Of a DNA stretch of 64,000 bases, positions 33,101-42,629 are shown piece after piece. The DNA comes from Isoetes taiwanensis. Taxonomy: Eukaryota; Streptophyta; Lycopodiopsida; Isoetales; Isoetaceae. Within the stretch, counting starts at the first letter, position 1. Each line of letters starts with the position of its first letter. Made by a program: the position numbers and the translations under genes. The stretch covers positions 15,198,925 to 15,262,924 of the forward strand of contig JAJEKV010000018.1 in the NCBI GenBank assembly GCA_021234155.1, in the 5' to 3' direction. Under the pieces are notes generated by a model that worked only from the letters and a program-made list of their open reading frames with translations, did not search any database and was not told where the DNA came from.

Positions 33101-33340
33101 TAAGGATAATGTGAATGATTTCTTTCAAAACTTTGAGAACATCATGGCAGTCCTGGAGGGTGCAGGAGTGTTCCACACACAACAACAGTAGGTACTGGCC
33201 ATCTCTATAGCAGTGACAAGTCTTAGAAATATTGCCATATTTATTCGGACCACTGTAAAAATAAGATTGGAGACTGAGCTGGAGCAGAAAAGAGTCTTGG
33301 AGGAAGATGATGCAACACAAATACTAATGGAAAAAGGGAT
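30167..33340 (+). pseudogene. Copia gag, split by solo-LTR-like insertion
   Basis: ATG 30167 opens MSSRFGASLLNAIDVFKG. The frame is interrupted at 30221 and resumes at 32696 as DSGFQVWKEKVKHVLQVED, exactly as in the other Copia gag here. With the insert and one GGGAG removed the codons rejoin in frame. A stop near 33007 and a frameshift near 33100 follow. The last recognisable part is an ILMEKG segment near 33330, equal to the point before the zinc knuckles in the other copy. Everything from zinc knuckle to mid-RT is missing. Confidence 0.85.
30222..32690. mobile_element. Solo-LTR-like insertion, 2.47 kb, TG...CA ends
   Basis: Starts TGTTGAAGG and ends GGCAGCA with 5-bp TSD GGGAG (30217-30221 and 32691-32695), the signature of LTR-element integration. 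I find no coding domain and no internal LTR pair, so it is either a long solo LTR or a large non-coding LTR derivative. Both ends hold short hairpins: GTTGAAGG pairs with CCTTCAAC near 30222-30252, and TGCTGCCAT with ATGGCAGCA at 32670-32690. Orientation is not determined. Confidence 0.75.
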
Positions 33341-33520
33341 ACTTTACTTATCTCTAACCTATATCCAAAGCTCTGACTCCCATTGATGATACTAATACCC
33401 CAGCTAATAATACCAGAAGCAAAAAATATAAACAATGGACAAAGAAGACTGGGAAAACAATTGGGAGAGCCAAATAACCTTCTTTATTCTAGCAGCCTAT
33501 TTCTAAATTGTTATTTTCAT

Positions 33521-34599
33521 ATAATGAAGATAATTAGCTGGAATTTGAGAGGAATTAAGGGGTCCTTAAGAGAAGCAGAGCTATCTCTCAAATAAGACAA
33601 TATAATGCAGATATTGTCTTACTCCAAGAGCTTAAACTCCCTAAATTTGAAGCTTCTAACTTGGGAGATTGGATCTACCCTGGGGCTTCTTCAATTTGGA
33701 TGGAAACCAATGGTACTCGTGGGGGAATGGCCATTATTTGGAAAAATCTCCAGCACCTTTCCTTTTGCAACAGCATTTCTAAAATGTGGCAAGCAGTCAC
33801 TTTTACTGTAAGGAATTCAACTTTTGGAGTTATAAATGTTTATGCCTCCACTAATCCAAAGGAAAGAGAAAAACTTTGGCCTGAAATTAACTCATGGATT
33901 AGAAGTAACTCCTCAATTGATTGGATCCTTGCTAGAGATTTTAATAATACTCCAGTTTGGGACATGAAGCTTGGAAACAAAATCAACATGACCAATGTTG
34001 AGAAAATGAATTGGGATAATCTTATAAATGGCTCTGCCCTTATCCACATCCCCTCTTCTACCTCCATTTATACATGGTCTAATAAGCAGAAACATCATGA
34101 CAGAGTCTACTGTGCACTTGATAGGTTTTATGTTTCCAACCCAAATTCGGATTTTTGGGATAATTGCTTTGTCACAAGTGATGAAGGTACATCTATCTCA
34201 GATCACCAACCTCAGTTTCTTAACATTAAGCATTTGCTGAGCTCTCCTAGAGATGGAAATATTCCTTTCAAGTTTAACTGTTCTCTTCTGCAGAACAAAT
34301 CTTTCCATAAAGAATTTGCAGATTTCTATCTATCCATTGAATCTATGATACCAAATTGTTTCATGAAACATTTCTATTTTAAGATAAAAAAAGCAAAGGA
34401 ATGGATCAAAAAATGGGCTAAAAGTAAACACATGGCCAAGATTCAAGAAAAAGAAATTCTTTTGAATAAAATGAAAGAGGTCAGATCCTTGCTTCAGGTT
34501 GATCCTTATAATTCTAACCTCCATATTGGGGAGGAATTAATTGAGAGACATTTAAAAAGTATTGAAGAGAGGGAAGCCAAATTCTCTGCAATTAAATGA
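33521..34599 (+). pseudogene. LINE endonuclease domain (second LINE)
   Basis: ATG 33521 opens MKIISWNLRGIKG, the standard start of an APE-type endonuclease. A stop at 33594 and a frameshift follow, and the frame at 33661 continues with GGMAIIWKN, FGVINVYASTNPKERE, DWILARDFNNTP (usual G-D-F-N, here R-D-F-N), and SDHQPQFL, which carries the final catalytic Ser-Asp-His. The domain is nearly complete apart from the early break. Confidence 0.88.
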
Positions 34600-34614
34600 A
34601 AATCAAATACAACA

Positions 34615-36064
34615 GTGAAGTTGACCATGGCAGTTCCAAATTTTTCTGTGGCTAAATGTAGGCTTCTAAAGAATTCCATAAATCAAGTTAACAATGACTC
34701 TGGCTCCATTCTTAATTTAAACTCTGATATTAAAAAAATCTTTTTTGATAGCTATGCCTCTCTCTTCACAAAAAATGATCTCTCTGCTTGTGATGCCTTG
34801 GCTAGAGATAGATTTATTGCTCGATTGGATGCTATCTTACCTAATCCAGTAGACTTCATGGATATTTCCTTGACTGCTATTCCTACTGAAGAGGAAATTG
34901 ATGAGCTTTTCTAAGGACAAATTTCCTGGCCCTGATGGATTTCCTCCAGAATTTTATGTCCAATTCTGGGATATTATGAAGGCAGACATTATTGGTCTTG
35001 TGCATGGATTCTGGACATCAAATCATTTACACTCCTCTATTTCAGCAGGCTTTATTACTTTGGTGCCAAAAGTTGAAAATCCAAGCTCTTTTGCTGAATG
35101 GAGGCCAATTTCTTTGACAAACTCTACTTACAAGCTTTGTGCTAAAATCATTGCCAAGAGAATTCAAACTTACTTATAGAAAAATATTAGTGACAATCAA
35201 TCAGCCTTCCTTCCAAATAGATTCATCTTGGACAATTACATCAGTGCAATGGAAGGTCTTCATTGGAATAAAATATCGAATCAGTCTTGCATACTATTGA
35301 AATTAGATTTCAAAAGAGCCTTTGACACTGTTAATTGGGACTTTATTGACATTGCCATTAAAAAAATGGGATTTCACTCCAAGCTCATTTCCCTCATTTA
35401 TGGCTTGAATTCTATGTCCAATTCAGCAGTACTCATTAATGGATCTCCTACTAATTTCTTCCCTCTGGCAAAAGGTGTCAGGCAAGGCTGCCCTTTGGCA
35501 CCATACCTATTTCTTATTGTTGCTGAGATGCTTACTAGATGTGTTGACAACCTGCAGAAATCTGGTATCTTAATTGGTCTCAAACTTCCTAACAACACAG
35601 ATTCTCCCACAATATCTCAATATGCAGATGACACGTTTGCCTTTCTAGATTCCAATCCTAGCAATGTTAATATTTTCTTAGATCTTATAAAGGATTTCTC
35701 TGCTGCCTCGAGTGTTCATCTAAACCTTGATAAGAGTAAGATTATTGGGGATGTTGGTCAAGCTTCAATTTGTGGGACATCAGTTCTTAATTCCCAGCAA
35801 GCATCCAATTTATTAGGTATGTCTCTTTCTCTAAATCCTAGTTTGAAAGGATTATGGGATCCAATACTGCAGAGAATTAAAAAGAAATTGAATAATTATA
35901 GAAGCTGTCTATCCTTTGCAGGTAGAACAATCATTGCAAACTCTGTTCTTGCTTCTTCTCATGTATATTTCTCCTCTGCCTTAGTTGCTCCTAAATCTAT
36001 TTACTCAGAGTTGGAGAAAATTATTCGAAATTTCATTTGGAATGGTTCACACTTAGTAAACTAG
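34615..36064 (+). pseudogene. LINE reverse transcriptase (second LINE)
   Basis: RT motifs appear in order: KFPGPDGFPPEFY (34915 on), VPKVENPSSFAEWRPISL, FILDNYISAMEGLHW, LLKLDFKRAFDTVNW with the first catalytic Asp, GVRQGCPLAPYLF and SQYADDTFAFL (about 35615-35650) with an intact YADD. A frame change at about 34910, a TAG at 35177-35179 and a stop at 36062 break it. The 35228-36064 ORF alone preserves 278 codons, so this LINE is younger or better kept than the one at 23204-30021. Confidence 0.92.
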
Positions 36065-36382
36065 AACTCAGTTTCAAGGCCTAAGAAAATCGGGGGTCTA
36101 GGGTGCAAAAATCTTCATCTGCAGGCTTGCTCTTTGGCAGGAAAATATATTTGGAGAACTATTATGGGCAATAAATCTCCTGCCGGAATTTGATCATGGC
36201 CTGGAATAAAATTCATCTTGTTCTTCAGAGAAATAATTTATCTGATGATACTATTAGCACAAATCTTTTCTGGTCACCTATTTTTTCTGACCACAATTCA
36301 AAAGTCATGGTCATTAAGCATTCAAAAATTTATAGTAAATGGTCTGATAAAGGGATCACAGCTGTTATGGATCTTTATAAGA

Positions 36383-36663
36383 GGGTCAAAGCATAGAGGT
36401 GGGGGACACTTTTTATGTCCTGGACACTTGGTGCTTAGTGGGTGCTTTCTGGGGACCTTTTCTTTGTATTTTGAAAAAATATTTTTATTTTATTTTTTTA
36501 ATATTTTTTCTTGAAACGCATTAATATTATGCCTTTGAATACAAATTTTCAGCTTTAACAGAGTTGCAGAAAAAAAGATAAAAATAAATAAAAATTTCAG
36601 CACTAGGTGCTTAGTGGGTGCTTGGCTGGCGTAAAAGTGCTCCCCAACTCCATGCTTTGACCC
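36383..36663. mobile_element. MITE copy 1, 281 bp, 4-bp TSD AAGA
   Basis: Terminal inverted repeats GGGTCAAAGCATAGAGGTGG and, at the other end, its complement (GGGTCAAAGCATGGAGTTGG). AAGA flanks it at 36379-36382 and 36664-36667. Removing it rejoins the LINE frame (DLYK then SNNTIISW). It is a non-coding, AT-rich interior related, in opposite orientation, to the copy at 55119-55403. Confidence 0.92.
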
Positions 36664-37495
36664 AAGAGTAACAATACTATCATATCTTGGACTGCTCTGA
36701 AATTTGTGCTTAAAGGTTCCTCTAGTGACAAGAAACTCTATGCTCATTTCAAGACTATTTTGGCTCCTTTTAATAACTTCTATGATTTCAATAACTCGAT
36801 GGAATGCTCTATAAATGGTAAGAATGTTTACAAGGTCAGAGAAATTTATACTTTGATGAGTGATGATGATGCTCCAATTAAAGCTATGCAGAAATGGTCA
36901 TTAAGCCAAGCTCAAACTCAATCTGTATTCAAAAATATTTGGAATTCTTATTGCACTCCAAAAATTAGCTTCTTTATCTGGCTGATAGCACATAAGAGTC
37001 TCATAATTTAGTTTCCTTGTCTAAAAGATGAAATGTCTCTACTGTATGCCATTCTGGCTGCCTTCAGGACGAGACTTTGGAGCATATTTTTCAATGTTCT
37101 AAATTAAGACCCTTCTGGTCTTGGTTCTTACACAAGCTAGGTAGACATCTTCAAAACAGGGATTTCAATAATATTATAGCATTTCTGCAACAAGGAGACA
37201 CTTTGGCTAATACTCTTGTTTATACTGCCCACTGGAATATCTGGAAATCTAGAAACAGAATCCTCTATGCTTCTTAATCACTCTCCATTTTCTGGATTAA
37301 AATGCAATTCCAGCTAGACATTGAAACCATTGCTACATGTCACAAAAGAAAACATGGAGACAAATACAACACATGCTGGAATTCTATTGGGCTTTACAGG
37401 GGTCCTTTTGATTTATTTGTCTCCTTTTTAAATGTTATTGATTCTAATGCTCCATATTCTGATTGTGACAGAGTATCTGATGTTTCTTAAAGGGG
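36664..37495 (+). pseudogene. LINE ORF2 C-terminal region (second LINE)
   Basis: After the MITE the frame reads on and, in the 36706 frame, ends with FKNIWNSYCTPKISFFIWLIAH. This is the segment before the zinc-binding motif of plant L1 ORF2. EHIFQCSKLRPFW (37077 on) is the His/Cys end of that motif. Frames break near 37009 and 37275. The rest to 37490 holds no recognisable domain. Confidence 0.75.
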
Positions 37496-37589
37496 AAGGC
37501 TCAACAAGACTTGACACAGATATTGATAGTTATGAGATATCATTACATCAGAGTCAGCAAGCAGGAAAAAAGCTATCCTTGAAATAATT

Positions 37590-38453
37590 GTGTGACATGG
37601 CAGATGAATTTATACAGGAGGTTGCTAGAAAGATACATAGATTCTCTTTTTGAGAAGTTTAACATGCAGAATTGCAACTCGGTGAAAATACCAGTGACAG
37701 TAGGGGCCATATTCTCAAAGCACATGTGTCCCAAGACTGACAAAGAAAGAGAAGAACTGACAAAGATACCATATAGGCAGTTGGTTGGAAGTTTATTGCA
37801 CATTGCCAATAATACCAGTCCTGACATAACATTTATTGTGAATGTCTTAAGTAAATACAATAATAATCCAGAGAAAAAATCATTGGCTGGCTGCAAAAAA
37901 GGTTTTAAGGTTTCTAAAGGGGACAAAAACAACAGGCATTATTTATTGTGTAGATGATTCACAGTTAAAAGTTTATGCAGATGCTGACTGGTGTGGAGAT
38001 CTGGACGAGAGAAAATCAACTTCTGGGTACACATTGATGTTTGGAGGAGGACCTATATGCTGGAGAACAAAGAAACAGTCATCTATAGCATTGTCAACAA
38101 CAGAATCCGAGCATGCATTCACAACCTTGGCAGCCAAAGAGATAATTTGGAGCAAGAGATTCTTGGATGAATTGGGAATCATGCAAAAGAAAGGTACAGT
38201 TCTGTTTTGTGATAATGAAAGCTGCATAGCAATGACCAAGAATCCAGTTATGCATGAAAGAACAAAACACATAGAAATGGAAATGCATTTCATTAGAGAA
38301 ATGGTGAACAAAGGTGTGATATAGCTCAAGTATATAAGTTCAGAAAGGTAGTTAGCAGACATTTTTACAAAGGGCCTGAACTACAATAGGTTCAGGAAAT
38401 TGACAGAAGAGTTAAACTGCAAGGAAACATGAGATTATGGTCTGAAAGGGGAA
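37590..38453 (+). pseudogene. Copia RT C-terminus and RNase H (second Copia)
   Basis: RYIDSLFEKFNMQNCNSVKI, then YRQLVGSLLHIANNTSPDI and VNVLSKYNNNPEK, are the end of Copia RT. RNase H follows with YADADWCGDLDERKSTSGY, STTESEHAFTT and TKHIEMEMHFIRE. Stops after NKGVI (38322) and at 38350, and a frameshift at about 37900-37970, break it. A polypurine tract GAAAGGGGAA ends at 38453. Confidence 0.9.
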
Positions 38454-38690
38454 TGTAAGAAATTTGTCAGTTTGTAAGGAACTTGTAAGTTCATATCATA
38501 ATCTGGCAGAATTAAAGACTTAGAGCTTCAGGGTGCAGCAAGTCATAAACTGAGAAATATATCTAGACAAATGAAGTAGAACAGTTCAGGTTGAAAAACA
38601 TACAGAGTTATATAGAGATAATACGAAGTTTCATTGCTGAGTTTATTCATGTTAAAGACAGACATATGACTATTCATATGTGATTAGGAA
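38454..38690 (+). repeat. Right LTR of second Copia element, truncated
   Basis: TGTAAGAAATTTGTCAG matches the left LTR start. The alignment runs 237 bp to TGATTAGGAA, where element X is inserted. AGGAA (38686-38690) should be the TSD of X. Confidence 0.9.
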
Positions 38691-40313
38691 TGTGACGTTC
38701 CAGGGAAATATACGCCATAAATATGTATATTTCCAGGACCGTCACTATACAAGTCTATCTTCATAGCCTTGTATACCATAGATTGTGGCACTAGGGGGCC
38801 TGACTAAGTTATTCATATAACTTAGCCAACCTTAGGTTAAGACCATTTTCCACGTGGCCTTAACCTATTGGGCACCCGCCACACGGACTTACCCTATTGG
38901 AGCCATGTGGCATAACATGTGAACCCTAACCTATAAAGGCCTAAACCCTAACCCTAGGCCTCTTTTCTGGCTCCAACAGTCTGGGAACCTTCTTCGCGCT
39001 CGAAACTCCGTTTCGAGAACCGTTTGCTGTGGCACAGCATAGCATGGTAGCCCCCAGAGCGTGAGCGCATCAGCAGGAGTGGGAGCTACCTCGAACACTT
39101 CGAAGACCATGGAGACGCCAAGATTGGGAGGGAGTAGTGCTCATAGTAGTTCATCTAGAATTGAGCATTCCAGATGAGTTAGCATCTTGTACCTAAGGTA
39201 GAGCCATCCTAGAACCCTCATTCATCATCTTGAACCCTAATCAAGGAACTCTAACTGTAAGTTAGATATAGATGATTAGATTAAGATGTTCTTATGATTA
39301 TTCTCATGATATGATGATTATGTGATGATGGTTGATCATGTTTGCTCCTCTTGTATTGGGAAGGGGGGTAGAGACCTAGAGCCATATGTAGTATGCTCCT
39401 AGATTAGATCCCTTAGTTCCTATTAGATGCGGCCTGTGCATAGGAGCCCACCGGGCTATGGAGGCTATGATGTGACTCAGCACTACACAACGGGGCTAGA
39501 GGCAATGCGGAGGGAGGATCCCTGCCGAGTGGGGGCTACGGGGGATCCCATAGTGGGCTAGACTTATGGTCGGTCACTTCGTGTGGGCCGGGCATGGGTC
39601 TGACACCTCCTGGGGCAATGGTGCCGCCCTGCCTCTCGAGAGTTGCAAGTGTTGGCTTGGCTCTCGTTTTGGGGGGTTAAGTCGGGTACGAATTGTGTGT
39701 CGCCACGATTCTCTAGCCACCCGCAGAACCTCTAGACCCCGGGAAGGGGAGATGCAACCCTTCCTGCCTCAACGGACCAGGGAGATGCAACCTGGAGTAG
39801 TCCCAATGAGTGATGCCATAGGATTGCGTATCCGGAAGGCTAGAGTCACGCCAAAGCTTGATTTAGCCCATCTGCAAAGTATGCACAGGAGGGGCGGATG
39901 GAGTGGTCAACCCTAGCCATTGTCTTATGCCAGCCCTCGCCATTGTTATGACTCGGTCTGCTCTATCTTGAGGCCTAGCCAGTCAGTCATCATCCTTATG
40001 AGTCAGAGCCATGGGTAGGAGCTCTCATGTTTTGTGGTTTATGATTATCTTTGTTGCACTTGTGGATATGTGATGGACTACCCTTCGAGGTAGTATGTTG
40101 TATTGTTATTGCTAGTTCTGACGTTGTTTATGCTTCCGTTGTGATAGGAGCCCATAGGGGAAGGGCGCGCAAGACACCTTTGTGTCCCCTTCCCGCACTA
40201 GGATCCTCTCCGAGTGCGGGATAGACGGAGGGCCCATGCGGTTGAAGGACCGGATGGGGGATTTCCTGCCGAGTGTACGGCCTGGCGCCGTATATTTAGC
40301 AAGGAGCGTCACA
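38691..40313 (+). repeat. Left LTR of element X, 1623 bp
   Basis: TGTGACGTTCCAGG to GAGCGTCACA, so the ends themselves form a short inverted repeat TGTGACG/CGTCACA. It contains a TATAAAGG box (about 38932) soon followed by repeats of CCTAAACCC, which may be the promoter and start region. A 24-bp segment present in the right LTR (near 54836-54860) is missing here. Confidence 0.93.
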
Positions 40314-40314
40314 A

Positions 40315-40326
40315 TGGTATCAGAGC
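40315..40326 (+). other. Primer-binding site of element X
   Basis: TGGTATCAGAGC, exact initiator-Met tRNA type site, one base after the LTR end. Confidence 0.95.
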
Positions 40327-40953
40327 AATGTTCTTGGTTGACCAAGAGCTAGCCCTGACCATATCCCTGAATAGGTAGACTAACTGGCCTAGCTAATGAA
40401 TGGAATGAGAATTCCAGTCTTGAACCGCGAAACGTGGGAGAAATTTTTTTCCCATTAGTAGGGTCGTAATTAGATTAAGTATAGTCTAAGTGGTAGAAAT
40501 AATATAGTCAAAGAAATCTTCTAGTAATTTGAGCTCAAGTTGTTCATGAACCACACCTTCCAAGCAAAAATTGAACGAGAAATCGCTCAAAAGAAATCTT
40601 GAAAGAAATGGCGTGAAATGACCACTACTTGGCCCAAAAGGAATTAGGAAATTTTGAGAAATAGTTAAGTGATTAGGGAAAGTACCTTAATTAATAACCC
40701 ATAGTTATAATAAAATTACTCTTAAGAAAAGTAACTACTAAATCTATGGAAACACCTTACTCCTTAGAAGTTCCCAAATGGTAGCTTCAACCTCTCCTTT
40801 ACCCTTGTAAGGCGAACTATAAGCTAATCTCCGAAGCTGCCATAAGAGTGTCCACCTCAGCCGACGAGATCGACCCAAAGGAGCCGCGAATAGACATAGT
40901 TGACCATTGATAGAGGCAAGATCGCTCGAAGAGGACACCATCAAGGAAGCTAA
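40327..40953 (+). other. Leader of element X
   Basis: No ORF supported. It parallels the leader of the H3-like element on the minus strand in holding a GGGAAATTTTTTT-type tract (about 40436-40462), but I do not see the R1-R4 palindromes here. Confidence 0.4.
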
Positions 40954-41526
40954 GCTGTTGGGAGGACCAAACAAGTAGCTAGGAAGGTTGGAAGCTCCAG
41001 CTTGCACCGGAATGTTTGAAGCACTCACGGTGGGTGGCGACAAGCAAACTCTTGAGGTCCTGCGACCTAGGCCAGACGACGAACTTAGCCACTCAAGCTC
41101 TTCAGACGAATCGTTTCACTCGTGGAGGAGCAATGATTTAGCACTTCAGGTGAATGATCGCAAGGCTCGAGGGAAATTGAGATCGTGGCGTCCGCTTCTG
41201 CAGATGAGGAGCAAGCAGCAAGAACAACCTCGACAGTAGGAGCAACCCCAAAAACCCAGAAGAGTAGGTGAGCAGCAAGCAGTAGGAACAACCTCGGCAA
41301 TACGAGCAACCCCAGCCGCAGGAACAGCAGCAAGGGGAGCGAGCAATCAATGCGGAAGAAAAGGAAGGAAGAGACGTAGGCAAGGGAGAAGCGAACAAAG
41401 CGGCGTGAAGCTAGGCGTAGGGGGAGCATGGTTATCGGAGAACCACAGCCGGATGAACTGCAGGAGGATGAGCCCGAGGAGGAAGGATCACACCAACAAG
41501 AGGGGGGAGCAAGAGGCTAAGGAAGA

Positions 41527-41645
41527 GGAGGAGGAGGAGGAGGAGGAGGGAGGAGGAGGAGGAGGAGGAGGAGGAGGAGGAGGAGGAGGAGGAGGAGGAG
41601 GAGGAGGAGGAGGAGGAGGAGGAGGAGGAGGAGGAGGCGGCGGCG
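41527..41645. repeat. GGA trinucleotide microsatellite, about 115 bp
   Basis: Nearly pure (GGA)n, turning to GGC at the end. It lies in the acidic linker of the H3-like region, where GAG/GAA codons offer a natural seed. In one frame it encodes a polyglycine run, which I regard as incidental. Confidence 0.95.
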
Positions 41646-41679
41646 GCAAGAATGATTTAGGGCCTATGCTCAAAACCAT

Positions 41680-42573
41680 ATCCAATGCAGTCCAAGGAGG
41701 GCAACATCAGCGAGACGCTACTTAAAGCTGAAGCAAGATATGGAGTACGGGAAGCAGAAGGCAGCATGTAAGATTTATCTCCGCCAATGGATCTGACAAG
41801 GTAGCCGACCAGGGTCGAAGAGCAAGCCGCCGCCGCCGCCACCGCCACCACCTCCTCGAGGAGGAGGAGGCCAAGAACGTATCGAGGCCTACGCCAAGAA
41901 CCATATCCAATGCAGTCCAAGGAGGGCAACATCAGCCAGACGCTACTTAAAGTCGAAGCAAGATATGGAGTACGGAAGCGTAAGGCGCGATGCAAGATTT
42001 ATCTCCGCCAATGGATCTGACAAGGTAGCCGACCAGGGTCGAAGAGCATGCCGCCGCCGCCGCCGCCGCCTCCTCCTCCTCCACTCGATTCCCCGAAGAA
42101 GGTCCGCCATGGGCCAAATCCCCAGCACAATAGAGCTGCTTAGCATATTTGGCATTGCCAACAGCATACCAGTCTGATGATCCAGAAACTCTCTTTTCGA
42201 GTGCCTACATCAAAAGTCTATCCAGAAGTTCAAAATGGGCGGCGACTACCGAACCGCATCAACGACGGCGGGATCTCGCCAAGAAGCGGCCAAAGCCGAG
42301 GAGGCCAAGATCTCCACCCTTGATGGTCCTGGCGGACCTAATCCCCAGTACAATAGAGCTGCTTAGCATATTTGGCATTGCCAACAGCATACCAGTTTGA
42401 TGATCCAGAAACTCTCTTTTCGAGTGCCTACATCAAAAGTCTATCCAGAAGTTCAAAATGGGCGGCGACTACCGAACCGCATCAACGACGGCGGGATCTC
42501 GCCAAGAAGCGGCCAAAGCCGAGGAGGCCAAGATCTCCACCCTTGATGGTCCGAGCCCTGCAGGAGGTAGCAG
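41680..42573. repeat. Two pairs of about 224-bp tandem duplications
   Basis: GATTTATCTCCGCCAATGG recurs at about 41772 and 41996, with flanking sequence repeated too (CCATATCCAATGCAGTCC at about 41680 and 41908). Further on, TAGAGCTGCTTAGCATATTT recurs at 42131 and 42354, a unit of 223 bp containing part of the H3-like fold. The units carry CGG/CCG and GCC runs. Confidence 0.88.
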
Positions 42574-42629
42574 AGGCAGAGCTAGTACAACTTGGCGCGA
42601 TCCTCTGTGCGATCTATGCCAAGCATTGA

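Larger units (their letters stand above)
33341..37495 (+). mobile_element. Second LINE, 5' truncated, with nested MITE
   Basis: Endonuclease, RT and zinc-binding tail of an L1-like LINE lie between gag and RT remnants of the Copia element. The left border near 33341 and right border near 37490 are approximate. A short A/G-rich repeat (AAAGGG on both sides) may be the target duplication, and the 3' end has only a weak A tract. ORF1 is almost wholly missing. A 281-bp MITE interrupts ORF2 at 36383-36663. Confidence 0.8.
22548..38690 (+). mobile_element. Second Ty1/Copia element, heavily interrupted
   Basis: The left LTR starts at 22548 (TATAAGGAATTTG, TG mutated to TA) and runs to 23203, then continues at 30038-30137 after a LINE insertion. 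PBS, gag start, split gag, RT tail, RNase H, PPT and right LTR (38454 on) follow. The right LTR is cut at 38690 by element X. The continuation of this LTR past element X is not seen, because X is itself broken at 55907. Protease, integrase and most of RT are missing. The proteins are close to those of the Copia element at 3254-7469 but the LTRs differ, so it is a sister family. Confidence 0.88.
40954..42629 (+). pseudogene. Histone-H3-like region at gag position of element X, degenerate
   Basis: Frame 40954 reads AVGRTKQVARKV, matching the H3 tail RTKQTARK at seven of eight positions. A charged linker follows in several frames (DELQEDEPEEEGSHQQ near 41450-41510), expanded by a GGA repeat, matching the acidic linker of the other H3-like ORF. 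Around 42395-42424 one frame reads SLMIQKLSFR, like H3 ELLIRKLPF. At 42440-42460 another reads IQKFKMG, like AQDFKTD. The frame ending at 42629 reads ALQEVAEAELVQL then LCAIYAKH, matching ALQEAAEAYLVGL and LCAIHAK. The region has suffered two tandem duplications of about 224 bp and many frameshifts. It directly follows LTR and PBS, as in the element at 18044-21804. The final H3 helix is not seen. Confidence 0.75.

Noticed and set aside
41405-41725. ORF with a long polyglycine run
   Set aside because: Product of the GGA microsatellite inside a broken region; both strands and several frames are open there for the same reason.
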